From: Roseovarius carneus
Lineage (GTDB): Bacteria; Pseudomonadota; Alphaproteobacteria; Rhodobacterales; Rhodobacteraceae
DNA length: 64,000 bases
Assembly (NCBI RefSeq): GCF_020141465.1
Contig: NZ_JAHSPD010000001.1
Span: forward strand, 2,834,374 to 2,898,373
Direction of reading: 5' to 3'
In this document: one piece after another, positions 43,777-53,530 of the stretch
Layout of the letters: the number at the start of each line of letters is the position of its first letter
How positions within the stretch are numbered: position 1 is the stretch's first letter
Notes under the pieces: generated by a model
Database searches by the model: none
What the model was told of the DNA's origin: nothing
What the model saw: only the letters and a program-made list of their open reading frames with translations
Made by a program: the position numbers and the translations under genes

Positions 43777-45009
43777 ATGCGAATTCTTCCAATAGTAACA
43801 GCGGTTATCGTCTCCGTGGCGATTTACGCCTTCGTGTTTGAGCGCGACAGCGCCGCCACCCTCCTCGGCGGCCCCGACGAGCCCCCCGAGGCGGCGCAGC
43901 AAACAAACGAGGCTGGCCCCGACATTGCCGCGCAAGCGCCCATCGGTGTGGTTGCCATGCACTCGGTCGCGCAAACCATCGACAGTGCAGTCATCGTGCG
44001 CGGCCAGACCGAGGCGTTGCGGCAGGTGGATGTGCGCGCCGAGACCTCGGGCAAGATCGTGTCCGACCCCCTGCGCAAAGGGGCATTTGTCGATGAAGGC
44101 GCGCTTTTGTGCCGCCTCAACCCCGCGACCCGCCTCACAAGCCTCGCAGAGGCCAAGGCGCGCCGCGATGAGGCCGAAGCCCGCGTGCCAGAGGCCGCCG
44201 CCCGCCTTGCAGAGGCGCGCTCGCGGCTTGAGGAGGCACAGATCAACGACAATGCCGCGCAGCAGCTCAGCGAGGGTGGCTTTGCCTCCGCCGTGCGCGT
44301 GGCAGGCACCAAGGCATCGGTCAGCGCGGCCGAGGCCGCTGTGCAGGGCGCCAAATCAGGGCTGGACGCGGCCCGCACCGGAATTTCCTCGGCGGATGCG
44401 TCTATTGCGGTGTGGGAAGAAGAGATAGACCGCCTTGAGATCCGCGCGCCCTTTGCCGGGATGTTGGAGACCGATACAGCCGAGCTTGGTAGCCTTCTTC
44501 AGGATGGCGCGCTCTGCGGGACGGTGATCCAGCTTGACCCGATCAAGCTTGTGGGGTTCGTGCCAGAAACCGAAGTGGACCGCATCGCACCCGGTGCGCG
44601 CGCAGGTGCGACGACGGTATCGGGGCGACAGGTCGAGGGCCGTGTGACGTTCCTGTCGCGCTCCGCCGATCCTGAGACCCGCACGTTTCGTGTGGAAATC
44701 GAAGTCTCCAACGCCGATCTGAGCCTGCGCGACGGGCAAACCGCCGAAATCCTCATCTCCTCCGATGGCACGCCTGCGCATCTTTTGCCGCAATCGGCGC
44801 TGACGCTGAATGACGAGGGCACACTGGGCCTGAGGGTGCTGGCAGAGGGCGCGCGCGCAGAATTCATGCCAGTGCGCTTGCTGCGCGACACGGTGGATGG
44901 GGTCTGGCTTGCGGACCTGCCCGATACGCTTGATGTGATCATCATCGGGCAGGAATACGTGACCGACGGCGTGGCCATCGCCCCCAGCTTTGAGGGCATC
45001 GCGCAATGA
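43777..45009 (+). CDS. RND efflux periplasmic adaptor (membrane-fusion protein)
   Basis: A 410-aa HlyD/AcrA-like adaptor. A single N-terminal anchor (LPIVTAVIVSVAIYAFVF) has no clear cleavage site. A lipoyl half-motif (VRAETSGKIVSDPLRKGAFVDEG in parts), a long Ala/Glu-rich coiled-coil hairpin (about 115-200), the second lipoyl half and a beta-barrel domain follow. It should link the RND pump to an outer-membrane channel that is not encoded here. The ATG at 43777 gives MRILPIV. It overlaps the pump gene by ATGA. Confidence 0.9.
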   Translation: MRILPIVTAVIVSVAIYAFVFERDSAATLLGGPDEPPEAAQQTNEAGPDIAAQAPIGVVAMHSVAQTIDSAVIVRGQTEALRQVDVRAETSGKIVSDPLRKGAFVDEGALLCRLNPATRLTSLAEAKARRDEAEARVPEAAARLAEARSRLEEAQINDNAAQQLSEGGFASAVRVAGTKASVSAAEAAVQGAKSGLDAARTGISSADASIAVWEEEIDRLEIRAPFAGMLETDTAELGSLLQDGALCGTVIQLDPIKLVGFVPETEVDRIAPGARAGATTVSGRQVEGRVTFLSRSADPETRTFRVEIEVSNADLSLRDGQTAEILISSDGTPAHLLPQSALTLNDEGTLGLRVLAEGARAEFMPVRLLRDTVDGVWLADLPDTLDVIIIGQEYVTDGVAIAPSFEGIAQ

Positions 45010-48000
45010 CCGGGATCGTCGATTGGGCCGCCAGCCGGGCGCGCATGGTGGTGGCCTTCATCATCCTGTCGATCCTTGCGGGCACAATCGCCTATATCTC
45101 TCTGCCCAAAGAGGGCGAGCCGGACATCGAAATCCCAGCCCTCTTCGTCACCGTCCCCTTCCCCGGCATTTCCGCAGAAGATGCAGAGAAACTGCTGGTC
45201 AAGGTCATGGAGACCGAGCTTGCGGATCTGGACGGGCTGAAGGAAATGGGCGGCACGGCGGCCGAGAATTTCGCAGGCGTGGCGCTTGAGTTCGAGTTCG
45301 GCTGGGACAAGACCCAGATCATGGCCGATGTGCGCGATGCGATGGACAAGGCTGAGGCCGATTTTCCCGACGGGGCCGAGAAATACACGATCAACGAGAT
45401 CAATTTCAGCGAATTCCCCATCATCATCGTCAACCTCACCGGCGATGTGCCCGAGCGCACGATGACGCGCTATGCCAAGCAGTTGCAGGACCGTCTTGAG
45501 GGGCTGGAGCCGGTGCTGGAGGCGGGTATCGCAGGCAGCCGCGATGAGATGGTCGAAGTGGTAATCGACCCGTTGCGACTGGAGGCCTACAACGTCACGG
45601 CGGGCGAGCTGATCAATGTGGTGCAAAACAACAACCTTCTGATCGCTGCCGGTGAAGTGCGCAATTCAAGCGGCACATTCTCGGTCAAGATTCCGTCCTC
45701 TTTTGATGAGACGCGCGATATCTACACCCTGCCGATCAAGACCAATGGCGACCGTCAGGTCACGTTGGGGGATCTGGCCGAGATCAACCTGACGTTTGAG
45801 GATCGCATCGGCACGGCGCGGTTTAATGGCGAAAACACCGTGGCGCTTCAGGTGGTCAAGCGCAAAGGCTTCAACATCATCGACATGGCCGATCTGGTGC
45901 GCGCCACCGTGGCCGATGAGGCCGCGCGCTGGCCCGAGCGGCTTCAGGCCTCGGTCGAGGTGGGCACGTCGAATGACCAATCCCGCATCGTGGGCTCCAT
46001 GGTCAGCCAGCTTGAGGGCTCGGTCCTCACGGCGATTGCGCTGGTGATGATTGTGGTGCTGGCCACGCTGGGCATCCGCCCCGCCCTTCTGGTCGGGTTT
46101 GCTATCCCGACATCGTTTCTTTTGTGCTTTGCACTTCTGGCGGTGATGGGGATCACGATTTCCAACATCGTGATGTTTGGTCTTATTCTGGCCGTGGGGA
46201 TGCTGGTGGACGGGGCCATCGTGGTGGTCGAATACGCAGACAAACGCATCGACGAGGGCGCGGGCCCGATGACCGCCTATGTGGACGCGGCCAAGCGGAT
46301 GTTCTGGCCCGTGGTCAGCTCCACCGCCACCACGCTGTGCGCCTTCCTGCCCATGCTGTTCTGGCCGGGCGTGCCGGGGCAATTCATGGGGATGCTGCCT
46401 GTCACGCTGATTTTCGTGCTCTCGGCGTCGCTTCTTGTGGCGCTTGTCTACCTACCCGTGATGGGCGGCGTGACCGGGCGACTGGAGCAATGGTTCGAGA
46501 AACGCATCGGGCAGATCGCGGGCGGCTATTGGCTCTGGCATGTGGTGCTCTTCCCTGTGGCTCTCGGCGTGGTCATGGCCGCCGCGACCTTTGCGCCGCG
46601 CCTTTTGGAAACCGTCATGGCCGTCTTTGGCGCAATGGATATGGGGGCGATCCTCGGCTCGGTCATCCCGGCGCTTATCACGGCCTTCGTGCTACTTTTG
46701 GGTGTGGCCATCTTGGCGGGGCTTGGACTGGCGGGGGTGGTTGCGGGCCTTCTGGGCCTCATGGCCATCTTCCGGCGGCTCTCCAATGGCGCATCCTGGG
46801 CACGCGGCAGGTTGCGCCCCCGCGCGACGCCGGTGGTCAAGGGCGGCTATCGGCGCAGCGCCTTTGGCTGGGTGATCCATTCCATCGCAGGCAATCCGGT
46901 GATGCCGCTGGTGGCCTGCTGCGCCGTGTTCGTGATCGTCGGCAGCACGCTCGTTTACTACACGCAGAACAATAACGGCACCGAGTTTTTCGTGGAATCC
47001 GAGCCCGAGCAGGCCATCGTCTATGTCCGTGCACGCGGCAATCTCTCGATTGAGCAAAAGGACGATCTGGTCGCCCAAGTGGAGCGGGTCGTGCTGGCCC
47101 AGCGCGGGGTGCAGACGGCCTTTGCCTTTGCAGGCGATGGCGGGCTCAACAACAATACCGGCGGCGTGCAGCCCCCGCTCGACACGATCGGGCAGGTGCA
47201 GTTTGAAACCACCCCGTGGGACGACCGCCCGAATGTGGCCGAGCCTTGGCTCTTTGGCCTCATTGAGCGGCAGGTGAAGGACGCCTCTGTCGATGGCGAC
47301 ACTATTATTGCCGAATTGTCGGCCAAGCTCGCGGGTATTCCCGGCATCAAGACCGAGATCCTCGGGCAGACGGGCGGCCCCGCCTCAGCCAAGCCTGTGC
47401 ATCTGCGCCTCAAGAGCGATGATTGGGAGGCGCTTCAGGAGGCCACACGGCTGGCGCGCGCCAAGTTTGACGAGACCGAAGGGCTGGAGCTGATTGAGGA
47501 CACGCTGCCCCTGCCCGGCATTGATTGGCAGATCGACGTGGACGTGCAGCGCGCGGGCCGGTTCGGCGCGGATGTGGCCACCGTGGGCGCGATGGTGCAG
47601 CTGGTCACGCGTGGGATCTTCCTTGATACGATGCGCGTGCCCTCGTCGGATGAGGAGATCGACATCCGCGTGCGCCTGCCCGAGCAGTACCGCGTCCTCT
47701 CGACCCTCGACACCCTCAAGGTCCGCACCAATGACGGGCTGGTCCCGTTGAGCAATTTCATCACCCGGCAGCCCACGCCCAAGCTCGCCCAGATCGACCG
47801 GGTGAACCAACAACGCTATTTCGACGTCAAAGCAGGCGTCATCGACGGCCTCACCGCCACCCGCACCGATCCAGAGACGGGCGAGGTCAGCACTCAGCCC
47901 CTTACCCCGAATGAGCGGATCGCCTATCTCACAGAATGGCTCGACAGTGGCGTGTTGCCTGCGGGTGTCGATACTGAATGGACCGGCGATGCGGAGGATC

Positions 48001-48869
48001 AGGAGGAATCCGGCGCCTTCCTACAACAGGCCTTTATCGGCGCGCTCGGGCTGATGTTCATTATCCTTCTGGCGCAGTTCAACAGCGTCTATAACGCAGC
48101 GTTGGTGCTGGTCGCCGTGGTTCTCAGCACCACGGGCGTTCTCATCGGGATGCTTGTGATGGGGCAGACCTTCTCGATCATCATGACGGGCACGGGGATC
48201 GTGGCCTTGGCCGGGATTGTGGTAAACAACAACATCGTACTGATCGACACCTATCAGGAATATAGCCGCTACATGCCCAAAACCGAGGCGATCACCCGCA
48301 CCGCCGAGGCGCGCATCCGCCCCGTTCTGTTGACCACGATCACGACGATGGCGGGCCTCGCGCCAATGATGTTCGGCCTCAGTTTGGATTTCGTGAATGG
48401 CGGCTACAGCTTCAACAGCCCCACAGCCCTTTGGTGGAAGCAACTGGCCACGGCGGTGGTCTTTGGCCTCGGGATCGCGACGGTGCTCACGCTGGTCTTC
48501 ACCCCCTCGATGCTGGCGCTGCGGGTCTGGGCCACGACCTATGTGGCGTGGCTGGCCCGCGCGCTCTCGGCGCTCTCGATGGGCCGCTCCAGCCGGGCGG
48601 CGCAGGATTGGGCGCTCGCACGCGCCGCACGGGCAGCACGCGCACCGGAAATCCTGTGGGAAACCGGGGCGGCAACCGTTGCGGTTCCTCAAGAGACCCA
48701 CATGGAGGCCGAGGAAGACAAGCTTGGCTTTGACGATTTCGCCCGCGTGCTCGCCGAGCGGCAAACACAGGCCGAAGACAGCGCGCAAGCGGTGCAAAAG
48801 GATGCAGGCGAAGACGAAGGTAGCGACGGCAAGACAAAGCCCGACGGGCCGTTGCGCGCGGCGGAGTAA
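45006..48869 (+). CDS. RND efflux transporter, AcrB/MdtB-like, with extra domains
   Basis: A 1287-aa inner-membrane proton antiporter of the hydrophobe/amphiphile efflux class, larger than the usual 1030-1060 aa. TM4 carries the proton-relay-type GMLVDGAIVVVE motif. Periplasmic porter domains flank each half. Between the two halves (about residues 500-605) there is an insertion with up to three extra hydrophobic segments. The C-terminus (from about 1175) is an extra, acidic, low-complexity tail. It is co-translated with the adaptor. The substrate is unknown. Confidence 0.92.
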   Translation: MTGIVDWAASRARMVVAFIILSILAGTIAYISLPKEGEPDIEIPALFVTVPFPGISAEDAEKLLVKVMETELADLDGLKEMGGTAAENFAGVALEFEFGWDKTQIMADVRDAMDKAEADFPDGAEKYTINEINFSEFPIIIVNLTGDVPERTMTRYAKQLQDRLEGLEPVLEAGIAGSRDEMVEVVIDPLRLEAYNVTAGELINVVQNNNLLIAAGEVRNSSGTFSVKIPSSFDETRDIYTLPIKTNGDRQVTLGDLAEINLTFEDRIGTARFNGENTVALQVVKRKGFNIIDMADLVRATVADEAARWPERLQASVEVGTSNDQSRIVGSMVSQLEGSVLTAIALVMIVVLATLGIRPALLVGFAIPTSFLLCFALLAVMGITISNIVMFGLILAVGMLVDGAIVVVEYADKRIDEGAGPMTAYVDAAKRMFWPVVSSTATTLCAFLPMLFWPGVPGQFMGMLPVTLIFVLSASLLVALVYLPVMGGVTGRLEQWFEKRIGQIAGGYWLWHVVLFPVALGVVMAAATFAPRLLETVMAVFGAMDMGAILGSVIPALITAFVLLLGVAILAGLGLAGVVAGLLGLMAIFRRLSNGASWARGRLRPRATPVVKGGYRRSAFGWVIHSIAGNPVMPLVACCAVFVIVGSTLVYYTQNNNGTEFFVESEPEQAIVYVRARGNLSIEQKDDLVAQVERVVLAQRGVQTAFAFAGDGGLNNNTGGVQPPLDTIGQVQFETTPWDDRPNVAEPWLFGLIERQVKDASVDGDTIIAELSAKLAGIPGIKTEILGQTGGPASAKPVHLRLKSDDWEALQEATRLARAKFDETEGLELIEDTLPLPGIDWQIDVDVQRAGRFGADVATVGAMVQLVTRGIFLDTMRVPSSDEEIDIRVRLPEQYRVLSTLDTLKVRTNDGLVPLSNFITRQPTPKLAQIDRVNQQRYFDVKAGVIDGLTATRTDPETGEVSTQPLTPNERIAYLTEWLDSGVLPAGVDTEWTGDAEDQEESGAFLQQAFIGALGLMFIILLAQFNSVYNAALVLVAVVLSTTGVLIGMLVMGQTFSIIMTGTGIVALAGIVVNNNIVLIDTYQEYSRYMPKTEAITRTAEARIRPVLLTTITTMAGLAPMMFGLSLDFVNGGYSFNSPTALWWKQLATAVVFGLGIATVLTLVFTPSMLALRVWATTYVAWLARALSALSMGRSSRAAQDWALARAARAARAPEILWETGAATVAVPQETHMEAEEDKLGFDDFARVLAERQTQAEDSAQAVQKDAGEDEGSDGKTKPDGPLRAAE

Positions 48870-48872
48870 CGC

Positions 48873-50687
48873 TCAGGCCGCCTCATCCGCCTGCTGGCGT
48901 TGCCACAGACTCGCATAGCGGCCCTCGCGCGCCAAAAGCTCCGCATGGGTGCCTGTCTCGACGATGCGCCCCTCTTCCAGAACCACGATTCTGTCGGCCT
49001 CTGCCACGGTGCTCAGGCGGTGCGCGATCATCAGCACCGTGCGCCCCTGCCCTGCGGCGGCCAGAGCGCCCTGAATGCCACGCTCGGTCTCGGTATCAAG
49101 CGCCGATGTCGCCTCGTCCAGCAGCAAGATTGCGGGGTCTTTGAGCAAGGTGCGCGCAATGCCTACGCGCTGCTTCTCACCCCCCGACAGCTTCAGACCA
49201 CGCTCACCCACAGTGGTGTCATAGCCATCCGGCAGGCTCTCGATGAAATCATGGATTTGCGCGGCGCGGGCCGCTTTGACCACATCATCATGCGTGGCAC
49301 CCTCGCGCCCATAGGCGATGTTATAGCCCACCGTATCGTTGAACAGCACCGTGTCCTGCGGGACCACACCAATGGCCGCGTGCAGGCTGGTTTGGCTCAC
49401 ATCGCGCACATCCTGCCCGTCGATCAACAGCGCGCCCTGCTGCACGTCATAAAACCGAAAGAGCAGCCGACCGATGGTGGATTTGCCCGAACCCGTTGGC
49501 CCGACAATGGCGACAGTCTCGCCCGGTTTAGCCTTGATGGACACCCCCTTCAGGATCACCCGCTCCGGGTCATACCCAAAATAAACATCGCGCAATTCCA
49601 CCTCGCCGCCCTTGATTTGCAACTCCACCGCGTCCTTGGCATCCGTCACATCGGGTGGCCTATCCAGAAGGCCAAACATCTCTCCCATATCCACCAGCGC
49701 CTGACGAATCTCGCGGTAGACCGTGCCAAGGAAATTAAGCGGCATAGTGATCTGGATCATGTAGGCGTTGACCATGACGAAATCGCCCACCGTCATCTCG
49801 CCGTTTTGCACGCCGATGGCCGCCATGACCATGACGGCGATCAGCCCCCCGGTGATGATGAAGCTCTGGCCGAAATTCAGGAAGGCCAGCGAATAGGAGG
49901 TGGAGAGCGCCGCGCGCTCATATTGCTCCATCGCGCTGTCATAGCGGGCGGCCTCACGCTCTTCCGCGCCGAAATATTTGACTGTCTCGTAATTCAAAAG
50001 GCTGTCGATCGCCTTTTGGTTGGCGTCGGTGTCTTGATTATTCATCTCGCGGCGCAGCTTCACGCGCCATTCCGTCACCCGGAAGGTGAACGCGATGTAG
50101 AGCGCGATAACCCCAGTCACCACGACCAGATACCAGACATCAAACAGCACAGCGAGCACGGCGCCGATCATCATCAGCTCCAAAAGCAGCGGCCCGATGG
50201 AGAAAATCAAAAACCGCAAGAGGAAGTCGACGCCCTTCACGCCCCGCTCAATGATGCGGCTGAGGCCGCCCGTCTTGCGCGTGATGTGATAGCGCATCGA
50301 CATAGCGTGGATATGCCCGAACGTGCGCAGCGCAAGCGACCGCAACGCCCTTTGCCCCACGCGGGCAAAGATCGCATCGCGCAATTGCTGAAAGCCCACA
50401 TTCATCAGACGCGCCACGCCGTAAGCCACGGTCAGGCCAACGGCCCCCGCACCCAGCATCCACGCCGCGTCCTGCCCCTCACCGGCCAGCGCATCCACGG
50501 CAGCTTTGTAGAAAAACGGTGTGCCGACCGCGATCAGCTTGGCGACAAACAGCACCACCAGCGCCATCACCACGCGTCGTTTGACCCACGGTGCCTCGGG
50601 CGGCCAGAGATAGGGCGCGACACGCGCAATGGTCCGCCAGCCGCTGGCGGGCATTTCAGCATCAGTGGGATCGGGTCCGGGGCGCAT
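48873..50687 (-). CDS. Atm1/HMT1-type ABC exporter (fused permease-ATPase)
   Basis: A 604-aa half-transporter. Six membrane helices are followed by a nucleotide-binding domain with Walker A VGPTGSGKST, signature LSGGEKQR and Walker B ILLLDEATSALD. The SLLNYETVKYFGAEEREA segment is a hallmark of the Atm1/HMT1 clade, which exports glutathione-based sulfur or metal conjugates. Its stop lies three bases from the convergent RND stop. The start at 50687 lacks a clear ribosome-binding site. Confidence 0.88.
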   Translation of the reverse strand: MRPGPDPTDAEMPASGWRTIARVAPYLWPPEAPWVKRRVVMALVVLFVAKLIAVGTPFFYKAAVDALAGEGQDAAWMLGAGAVGLTVAYGVARLMNVGFQQLRDAIFARVGQRALRSLALRTFGHIHAMSMRYHITRKTGGLSRIIERGVKGVDFLLRFLIFSIGPLLLELMMIGAVLAVLFDVWYLVVVTGVIALYIAFTFRVTEWRVKLRREMNNQDTDANQKAIDSLLNYETVKYFGAEEREAARYDSAMEQYERAALSTSYSLAFLNFGQSFIITGGLIAVMVMAAIGVQNGEMTVGDFVMVNAYMIQITMPLNFLGTVYREIRQALVDMGEMFGLLDRPPDVTDAKDAVELQIKGGEVELRDVYFGYDPERVILKGVSIKAKPGETVAIVGPTGSGKSTIGRLLFRFYDVQQGALLIDGQDVRDVSQTSLHAAIGVVPQDTVLFNDTVGYNIAYGREGATHDDVVKAARAAQIHDFIESLPDGYDTTVGERGLKLSGGEKQRVGIARTLLKDPAILLLDEATSALDTETERGIQGALAAAGQGRTVLMIAHRLSTVAEADRIVVLEEGRIVETGTHAELLAREGRYASLWQRQQADEAA

Positions 50688-50800
50688 GGTTTGGTCTTTG
50701 TATTACAAGGGCTTCTACATAGCCCGGCGTGCAGGAGATATCCAGCGCAGCAGGGGTATACGGAGCGGAAATTCCAGCGGTAAGACGCAGGCGCAGGCCA

Positions 50801-51874
50801 TCATTCCGGCAGGGTGAAAACCTGACCGGGATAGATCAGATCCGGGTCGCGGATCCGGTCGCGATTGGCCTCAAACACACGCACAAAGGCAAGGCCCTCG
50901 CCATAGGCCTCGCGCGAGATGGCCCAAAGCGTGCTTCCCGGCTGCACCGTCACGGCGCGGACGGTCTGGCCATCAGCCCCCACCGCCGTCTGAGCGGTTT
51001 GCGCGGTGGCAAGCACAGCCTCATCCTCGCGTTGAAACGGGGTCTCAATCCGGCTGGTCACGGTGCCATCGGCGGCAATCTCGTCGATGCGCAGGGTATA
51101 GACCCCGGTATCCACCTGCGGCAGATCGGTGCGCCACGCGCCAGCGTCCGAGATCCGCGACGTGATCACCGGGCGGTTGTCGAGATAGACGCGGATTTCG
51201 CCCGTGCCGGCGGCGCGCCCCGAAAGCTGCACCTCGCCCACATCAGAATAGGTGATCGCATCAAGCGCCACAGAAGACATGACATCCGGCCCCGGCCCTG
51301 CGACTTGGGTCGGAGTTTGCAGGACGCTGATGCCTTCAGGCGCGGAGAGGAGGACGGTTTGGGCGGTGCCGTCTGCACCATCAACTGCCTCTGCAGTCGA
51401 TGGTGGCATCGGTGCCGTATTCGGTGCGATGATGATCTGCGCCTCCGACTGGATTTCTCGCCCCGTCTCCGGTGCGCGCATGACGAGGGTCAGCACGCGG
51501 GGTGCATCGCTCGGCTCCAACGTCAAAAACTGCACAAATTGCCCCGCAGCATCGGTTGCGGCGGCGGCGATTTCCGCCCCGTCGATCAGGATTGTGGTGG
51601 ACCAACCCGGTGCGGCACTGCCAGCGATTAGGGCGTTGCCGCCAGGCTCAAGGCGGAAAACATCAACGCTGGGCGGTGCGGGCTCAGATGCGTCTGGCGT
51701 TGCAGGCTCGGTCGTGGCGGGCTCAGGTGCCGCAATCTGGGCGACCTCGTCCGGGGCCTGCACCGCGGCAGGTGTCCAGACGCCAGCCGCATAGAGTACC
51801 ACGAACACCACTGCTATCAGCGCCGCACCGCCCGCTGCGATCTGTCCACCCGTCATCCCTGCCGCTTTGCTCAT
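50801..51874 (-). CDS. LysM-domain envelope protein
   Basis: 357 aa. One N-terminal membrane helix (GGAALIAVVFVVLYAAGVW) and a Pro/Ala/Glu-rich linker are followed by beta-rich repeats (about 80-300). A C-terminal LysM domain (VTVQPGSTLWAISREAYGEG through LIYPGQVFTLPE) should bind peptidoglycan. The ATG at 51874 is preceded by TTGAGGC. It resembles LysM peptidoglycan-binding proteins common in Rhodobacterales; the precise function is unknown. Confidence 0.85.
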   Translation of the reverse strand: MSKAAGMTGGQIAAGGAALIAVVFVVLYAAGVWTPAAVQAPDEVAQIAAPEPATTEPATPDASEPAPPSVDVFRLEPGGNALIAGSAAPGWSTTILIDGAEIAAAATDAAGQFVQFLTLEPSDAPRVLTLVMRAPETGREIQSEAQIIIAPNTAPMPPSTAEAVDGADGTAQTVLLSAPEGISVLQTPTQVAGPGPDVMSSVALDAITYSDVGEVQLSGRAAGTGEIRVYLDNRPVITSRISDAGAWRTDLPQVDTGVYTLRIDEIAADGTVTSRIETPFQREDEAVLATAQTAQTAVGADGQTVRAVTVQPGSTLWAISREAYGEGLAFVRVFEANRDRIRDPDLIYPGQVFTLPE

Positions 51875-51978
51875 ATGCCTCAATCCTATCCCGACCCCGC
51901 TACCTTGCGCGCGGTTGATGCACCCTAGCAACAAGGCTATCACCGGTCAAAACAACCCTTTGAGCGAGGCATGTCCCC

Positions 51979-52530
51979 ATGCAGGAGAAATCAGTATGTG
52001 TCTTTTGCGGCGCACGCGAGGGCGCGCGTGCGGCCTATGGTGCCGCGGCCGATGCGATGGGAGCGGGTTTGGCGGAGGCAGGCTGGCGGCTGGTGTATGG
52101 CGCGGGCGATGTGGGTCTGATGGGGCGCACAGCGCGGGCGGCACAAGCCGCAGGCGGGGCCACATTCGGCGTGATCCCCGAGCATCTGGTGCGCTGGGAA
52201 GTCGGCAAGACGGATCTGAACCGCTATATCGTCACCGAAACGATGCATGAGCGCAAGAAGGTCATGTTCATGAATTGCGACGCCATCGTGGTTCTGCCCG
52301 GCGGTGCGGGATCGTTGGACGAGTTTTTCGAGCTGCTGACATGGCGTCAGCTTAACCTGCACGCGAAGCCGATTTTCCTTTTGGATATAGACGGCTACTG
52401 GCAACCGCTCATTCACTTGATCGACCATGTGATCGCCGAGGGGTTCGCTGAAGGGTCGGTGCGGGATTTCTACACTGTGGTGCCGGATGTGCCCGCCGCC
52501 CTCGCTGCTTTGCGCGCCGCCCTGCCCTGA
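51979..52530 (+). CDS. LOG-family protein (cytokinin-riboside phosphoribohydrolase-like)
   Basis: A 183-aa Rossmann-like protein of the TIGR00730/LOG family, which cleaves nucleoside monophosphates such as AMP to base and ribose-5-P. The start SVCVFCGAREG, the GLMGRTA region, MHERKKVMFMN and the active-site PGGAGSLDEFFE are present. The family motif is usually PGGxGTxxE; here Ser replaces Thr. GAGCGAGG lies 9 bp before the ATG. Its last 61 bp overlap the convergent rarD end. Confidence 0.88.
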   Translation: MQEKSVCVFCGAREGARAAYGAAADAMGAGLAEAGWRLVYGAGDVGLMGRTARAAQAAGGATFGVIPEHLVRWEVGKTDLNRYIVTETMHERKKVMFMNCDAIVVLPGGAGSLDEFFELLTWRQLNLHAKPIFLLDIDGYWQPLIHLIDHVIAEGFAEGSVRDFYTVVPDVPAALAALRAALP

Positions 52531-53429
52531 CCGAGCGACACCGCACTATAGAGAGCAAGCGCCGCCCAGATCATCGGGAAGGCAATGGCGTGCCAGAGGG
52601 TAAACGGCTCCAGAAACACAAACGTGGCCACAGCGAATTGCAGCGTCGGGTTGAGGTATTGCACAAGCCCGATAGCCGCCAGTGAGACGCGTTTCGTGGC
52701 CGCGCTGAACAAGATCAGAGGGATCGCTGTGAGCACGCCCGACAGGACCAGAAGGACGCTGTCTTGGAAGTTTGAGCCGAAACTGCCGCCACCCAGAGAC
52801 CACAGCACGATAAGCGCAATCGGCACGAGCAACAAAACTTCCAGCGTGACCGAGACCACGGGCCCCACGCCAAGCGATTTCTTGACCACACTATAAAACC
52901 CAAACGACCCCGCCAGCAGGAGCGCAATCCAAGGCGCGACGCCAAGCCCCACAGTGAGCACCACGATGGCAAGCGCGGCAAGGCCCACGGCCACCTTTTG
53001 TCCGGTAGCCAAACGCTCGGCAAAAAAGAACGTACCAAAAATCACGGCCACCAGCGGGAAGAGGAAATAGCCCATTGAGGCTTCCATCGCCCTGTCGTTG
53101 TGAATGGACCAGATGAAGACAAACCAGTTGATGGAGATCATCACAGTACCAAGGGTTATGATCACGGCCTGACGCGGCGCGCGCATCGCGGCGGGAAGCG
53201 CGCGCAGACGCCCCTGAAGCGCCAGAACCCCAGTAAAGAGCACCGCCGACCACAGCGTGCGGTGGCACAGAACCTCAATCGGCGGGATATGATCGAGCAG
53301 TTTGTAATACATTCCCGACAGGCCCCAGACCGTGCAGGCCAACACCATAAGGACAACCCCGCTGAGCGGGCTGCCGGGGCTTTCGGTCGTGTCGGACCCA
53401 TGAGGGGTGGAGGGGCGTGGCATCGTCAT
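52470..53429 (-). CDS. rarD: RarD protein (EamA/DMT-family transporter)
   Basis: About 319 aa with ten hydrophobic helices. The first, LSGVVLMVLACTVWGLSGMYYKLL, and the following PPIEVLCHRTLWSAVLF are typical of RarD, and NWFVFIWSIHNDRAMEASMGYFLFPL is its conserved core in parts. The substrate is unknown. The ATG at 53429 or 53423 is likely; the frame is open to 53516. The 3' end overlaps the LOG gene antisense by 61 bp. Confidence 0.87.
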   Translation of the reverse strand: MTMPRPSTPHGSDTTESPGSPLSGVVLMVLACTVWGLSGMYYKLLDHIPPIEVLCHRTLWSAVLFTGVLALQGRLRALPAAMRAPRQAVIITLGTVMISINWFVFIWSIHNDRAMEASMGYFLFPLVAVIFGTFFFAERLATGQKVAVGLAALAIVVLTVGLGVAPWIALLLAGSFGFYSVVKKSLGVGPVVSVTLEVLLLVPIALIVLWSLGGGSFGSNFQDSVLLVLSGVLTAIPLILFSAATKRVSLAAIGLVQYLNPTLQFAVATFVFLEPFTLWHAIAFPMIWAALALYSAVSLGQGRAARKAARAAGTSGTTV

Positions 53430-53475
53430 GCCTCGAGCCTTGAGCCTTTTGGCCGCCCTTGGCAAGGGGTGAGAA

Positions 53476-53512
53476 ACGCAAAACGCCCCCGCCGATTCCA
53501 GCAGGGGCGCTT
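53476..53512 (-). terminator. Rho-independent terminator of sodB
   Basis: On the minus strand GCGCCCCTGC pairs with the GC-rich GCGGGGGCG arm around a short loop, followed by TTTTGCGTTT. It starts 18 bp after the sodB stop codon and lies before the rarD start region. Confidence 0.8.
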
Positions 53513-53530
53513 GCAATCATACGGCGTAGA

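Noticed and set aside
45666..46382. 238-codon minus-strand frame inside the RND gene
   Set aside because: Composition typical of an antisense shadow (His, Arg, Gln rich); the plus strand encodes conserved RND helices.
48900..50783. 627-codon plus-strand open frame opposite the Atm1-like exporter
   Set aside because: Antisense shadow with His/Arg/Gln-rich composition and no recognisable domain.
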